Positions 43,232-45,810 of a DNA stretch of 45,810 nt are shown here, one piece after another. Within the stretch, counting starts at the first letter, position 1. Each line of letters opens with the position of its first letter. Under the pieces are notes generated by a model. That model did no database searches. It saw only the letters and a program-made list of their open reading frames with translations, and was not told the origin of the DNA. The DNA lies in NCBI GenBank assembly GCA_002725285.1, contig PBRC01000051.1, positions 1-45,810 of the forward strand. Reading direction: 5' to 3'. The position numbers and the translations under genes are program-made. Origin of the DNA: Gammaproteobacteria bacterium (GTDB lineage Bacteria > Pseudomonadota > Gammaproteobacteria > Pseudomonadales > Azotimanducaceae).

Positions 43232-43921
43232 ATGACTGGATTCAAAGGATTTGGTGCTGAAACAATCAAATTCTTGAAGCAACTGGCTGACAACAACAAT
43301 CGTGACTGGTTTTCGGAAAACAAATCACGCTACGAATCCTGTGTCGTCGACCCGGCCTTTGAGTTCATCCTGGCAATGGGACGTGAACTTGAATCCATCA
43401 GCACGTACTTCGACGCAATTCCAAAGAAACAAGGCGGTTCTCTGATGCGAGTCTATCGGGATACTCGATTCAGTAAGGATAAGACACCTTATAAAACCAA
43501 CATTGGCATACAGTTCAGACACCAGGTGGGGAAAGACGTACATGCACCCGGATACTATATACATGTAGATCCTGACGAGGTGTTTGTCGGTGTTGGTATG
43601 TGGCATCCGGAATCCGGGGCCTTACGTGGGATTCGCGAACGAATCGTCGAAAGACCGGATGACTGGAAAAAAATTATCTCATCCAGAGGTTTTAGGTCTG
43701 CCTTCGAACGACAGGGTGAGAGCCTAAAGAGACCTCCCAAAGGATTTAGCGAGGAGTCACCACACCTGGAAGATCTCAAAAGAAAAGATCATATCGCCGC
43801 CATGACATTAACGCTGGATCAGATCGCAAATCCAGACCTCCCGAAACGCCTTGGCAAGGAACTGAAGAAGGCCACACCCTACATGGAATTCTTGTGCAGG
43901 GCGGTCGATGTGCCTTTTTGA
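43232..43921 (+). CDS. DUF2461 (TIGR02453) family protein
   Basis: The product (about 229 residues) fits the DUF2461 family: MTGFKGFGAETIKFLKQLADNNNRDWFSENKSRYE, RVYRDTRFSKDKTPYKTNIGIQFRH, and GYYIHVDPDEVFVGVGMWHPESGALRGIRERI. No biochemical function is established for the family. ATG 43232 is chosen over 43163 because GGAGG lies seven bases before it and the conserved N-terminus starts there. It is followed 39 bases on by a HAD phosphatase and may share its transcript. Confidence 0.9.
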   Translation: MTGFKGFGAETIKFLKQLADNNNRDWFSENKSRYESCVVDPAFEFILAMGRELESISTYFDAIPKKQGGSLMRVYRDTRFSKDKTPYKTNIGIQFRHQVGKDVHAPGYYIHVDPDEVFVGVGMWHPESGALRGIRERIVERPDDWKKIISSRGFRSAFERQGESLKRPPKGFSEESPHLEDLKRKDHIAAMTLTLDQIANPDLPKRLGKELKKATPYMEFLCRAVDVPF

Positions 43922-43960
43922 TTTCGCCTATACTATCGGATTGCATTCGCAGGACTTGCC

Positions 43961-44611
43961 ATGAAACTACTACTTGATCTTGACGGCACGCTAACCGACT
44001 TAAAGCCCGGTATAAGTCGCAGTATCGAATATGCGCTGGTCAAGCTAGGTCTCCCCGTCCCGAGTGAAGAAGAGTTCGTCAATCTCATCGGGCAACCAAT
44101 GAAAAAAATATTTTCAGAATTGCTCCCGGATCCAACCGACGATGACATCAATAACGCCACCGCGCTATACAGCGAACGATTTGCCGATGAAGGAATTTAT
44201 GAAAATTCAGTTTATCCAGGCATAAAGGAATCGTTAGAGAATTTTCACGAAATGGGCGTCGGTTTATACCTGGCAACTTCAAAACCGCATACCTATGCTG
44301 CTCGAATTCTTGAGCACTTCAAGATGGATCACCTGTTCAGAGGCGTGCATGGTAGTGAAATGGATGGAACGAGGCAGGACAAGACCGAACTTATCAGTTA
44401 TGTGCTCGAAACCGAGGGGATTACTCCACGACACGCAACGATGGTGGGTGATCGTGCTCATGACATCAAGGCCGGGCTTGCCAACAACATCCAAACTGTT
44501 GGTGTTCTCTGGGGTTACGGTACGAAAGATGAGTTAATCAGTGCCGGAGCTGATCTGGTGGTCGACCGACCCGCTGATCTGGACTGGTTACTCGAATACT
44601 ACGAAGGATGA
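43961..44611 (+). CDS. HAD-family phosphatase (phosphoglycolate phosphatase/PpaX-like)
   Basis: The 216-residue protein shows all HAD motifs: LLLDLDGTLTD (nucleophile Asp6, general acid Asp8), LATSKPH (motif II/III Thr and Lys), and MVGDRAHDIKAGLANN with Asp pair (motif IV). The cap domain lies between, as in subclass I. Close relatives are Gph, PpaX and 5'-nucleotidase-like proteins; the substrate cannot be told. It follows the DUF2461 gene by 39 bases. Confidence 0.92.
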   Translation: MKLLLDLDGTLTDLKPGISRSIEYALVKLGLPVPSEEEFVNLIGQPMKKIFSELLPDPTDDDINNATALYSERFADEGIYENSVYPGIKESLENFHEMGVGLYLATSKPHTYAARILEHFKMDHLFRGVHGSEMDGTRQDKTELISYVLETEGITPRHATMVGDRAHDIKAGLANNIQTVGVLWGYGTKDELISAGADLVVDRPADLDWLLEYYEG

Positions 44612-44701
44612 CCGGTTGCTGCTGAAAAGCATCAACGCATCATGGTTGGCAGACCAATCTGGCATTAATGCCCCGATATAGGGTTCTTGAGTGAGATCCG
44701 A

Positions 44702-45208
44702 CTAGATCTTGTGGCGTTTGTACTCGGCGAACATTTTCTTGTATGACTCATTGCCGCGCTCGAGACGCTGCATTTGCCTGTCCTTCACACGACCAGAAAT
44801 CTTTCCTGGCACGCCGAATACCAGCGAATAATCCGGGATCTCCATACCTGGGCTGACCACGCAACCCGCACCTATAATACAAAAGTTACCAACCACAGCA
44901 TTATCGAGAACAGTTGCATTGTTCGCAATCAGGGAGTTGTTTCCCACAGAGTGACAGTGAATCACCGCACCGTGTCCGACGATAACATTGCTGCCCAGCA
45001 CCAGGGGTGACCCGGAGTGTACGACGACATTGTCCTCGATAACCGTATTGTTGCCGACCGTTATCTTCGTGAAGTCTCCTCTTATCACCGCACCCGGAAA
45101 CACACCACAATTCTCCCCGATCTCCACATTCCCCATGACCAGGGCCGACTCACTAATCCAACTAGTCTGCGCTATGACCGGTCGGGTTGTACCAAAACTC
45201 TTGATCAT
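44702..45208 (-). CDS. Gamma-carbonic anhydrase-like hexapeptide protein (YrdA/PaaY type)
   Basis: The 168-residue protein is a left-handed beta-helix with hexapeptide repeats (ESALVMGNVEIGENCGVFPGAVIRGD, IEDNVVVHSGSPLVLGSNVIVGHGAVIHCHSVGNNSLIANNATV). His64, His79 and His84 match the zinc or iron ligands of gamma-carbonic anhydrases. The family includes CamH, YrdA and the thioesterase-like PaaY, so carbonic anhydrase activity is not certain. It lies alone, followed downstream by the HAD gene in convergent orientation. Confidence 0.9.
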   Translation of the reverse strand: MIKSFGTTRPVIAQTSWISESALVMGNVEIGENCGVFPGAVIRGDFTKITVGNNTVIEDNVVVHSGSPLVLGSNVIVGHGAVIHCHSVGNNSLIANNATVLDNAVVGNFCIIGAGCVVSPGMEIPDYSLVFGVPGKISGRVKDRQMQRLERGNESYKKMFAEYKRHKI

Positions 45209-45392
45209 TATTACTCCTGGTGGATATGAATAGACTCAACAGCACACCGAATGTTACATAACACTGAATACCCATTGTAAGAAAATACCCGTCAGATAGA
45301 CCAGCGTTGGTTTCCTCATTCCACCGGGGAACTGCTAGAAATTACTCTCTGGATAGAATGGCACAGGCTCAGGGAACTAAGTGCAGCTCACG

Positions 45393-45810
45393 GTCCTAGC
45401 TTGACAAGGTCACGAGTGCAGAGCCCAGGTTTCTCTTTTCGCTCAGTTCTGCAGCGTGTGAAGGCAGGAGCCAGAGCCGCGAAGCTGTCCGAACGAGTGG
45501 AGCACAGGTATGTGCGGAACGAGTAAGCGAAAAGAGAAACCTGGGATCGAAACGTCGTTAGGGCACTTACTCCTGGAACCACTTGGAAATAACAGTCCTA
45601 TGCTTGAAAAGGTCACGAGTGTAGAGCCCGGGTTTCTCTTTTCGCTCAGTTCTGCAGCGTGTGAAGGCAGGAGCCGGAGCCGCGAAGCTGTCCGAACGAG
45701 TGGAGCACAGGTATGTGCGGAACGAGTAAGCGAAAAGAGAGACCTGGGATCGAAACGTCGTTAGGGCACTTACTCCTGGAACCACTTGGAAATAACAGTC
45801 CTATGCTTGA
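45393..45810. repeat. Tandem array of structured 203-base repeats (copies B and C, start of a third)
   Basis: Two near-identical units lie in tandem with a 203-base period (GAGCCC at 45421 and 45624). The last bases of the window (from about 45770) repeat the start of the next unit, so the array likely continues. Each unit has a 20-base inverted repeat: CCCAGGTTTCTCTTTTCGCT (45424-45443) with AGCGAAAAGAGAAACCTGGG (45526-45545), perfect in copy B; copy C arms (45627-45646 and 45729-45748) differ at two places. About 82 bases lie between arms. Minus-strand open frames inside the repeats are shadows. No transposase is nearby. A diverged copy occurs at 37751-37916. Confidence 0.92.

Noticed and set aside
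42566-43260. Plus-strand frames across the crotonase start and the following gap
   Set aside because: They overlap a confident gene on the other strand or have no family resemblance and no ribosome site.
45388-45785. Small minus-strand open frames in the tandem repeats
   Set aside because: The frames repeat because the DNA repeats; they lack ribosome sites and their sequence follows the hairpin arms. They are shadows of the repeat element.

Overview
The window looks like a chromosomal piece from a Gram-negative, probably aquatic gammaproteobacterium. This is inferred from a large TonB-dependent receptor, lipoprotein-type signal peptides, a periplasmic PQQ/cytochrome c alcohol dehydrogenase, a YbaN/DUF454 membrane protein and ExbB/TolQ-like channel genes. 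No rRNA or tRNA gene, phage, transposase or CRISPR array was recognised. Three genes appear to start with TTG (MttB-1, the tyrosine phosphatase and DUF454), each the only sensible start.

Layout. 1-3490: a four-copy 22-base tandem repeat, then two divergent non-pyrrolysine MttB-family methyltransferase paralogues. 3584-5418: an unrecognised four-cysteine protein with faint U32/UbiV resemblance, a GFA-type zinc protein and a DsbA-like (HCCA) isomerase. 5569-7564: a tightly overlapped three-gene membrane operon made of an ExbB/TolQ/MotA-like channel protein, a single-span Asp-bearing partner with a beta-rich outer domain, and an unknown two-span protein. This is my best candidate for an undescribed system. 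7606-16282: oxidative genes, namely a PQQ quinohaemoprotein alcohol dehydrogenase, a Baeyer-Villiger monooxygenase, a GMC oxidoreductase and an epoxide hydrolase overlapping a tyrosine phosphatase. 16334-21477: nitronate monooxygenase, two FtsX-type permeases with no ATPase beside them, a small unknown gene and a DUF418 membrane protein. 21547-25152: a frameshifted GST/glutaredoxin-like remnant and a TonB receptor with a clear terminator.

25391-32489 (all minus strand): a small exported protein, DUF454, a universal-stress-protein tail, a thiolase/DUF35 pair, a D-aminoacylase-like lipoprotein lacking its HxH motif, an SDR and a ferredoxin-tailed aldo/keto reductase. 32624-40113: two luciferase-like oxidoreductases, a class III aminotransferase next to an APH-type kinase (a likely amino-alcohol kinase/phospho-lyase pair), a GH4 glycosidase and an extended SDR. 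40195-45208: a PspA-like coiled-coil gene under two operator-like palindromes, a PhyH dioxygenase, a crotonase with a Glu-to-Gln change, DUF2461, a HAD phosphatase and a gamma-carbonic anhydrase. 45393-45810: tandem 203-base units of a structured repeat that also occurs, diverged, at 37751-37916.

Taken together, most genes point to breakdown of varied small organic molecules: methylated amines, secondary alcohols and ketones, acyl-CoA thioesters, amino alcohols, D-amino-acid conjugates and uronides. Exact substrates cannot be read from sequence alone.
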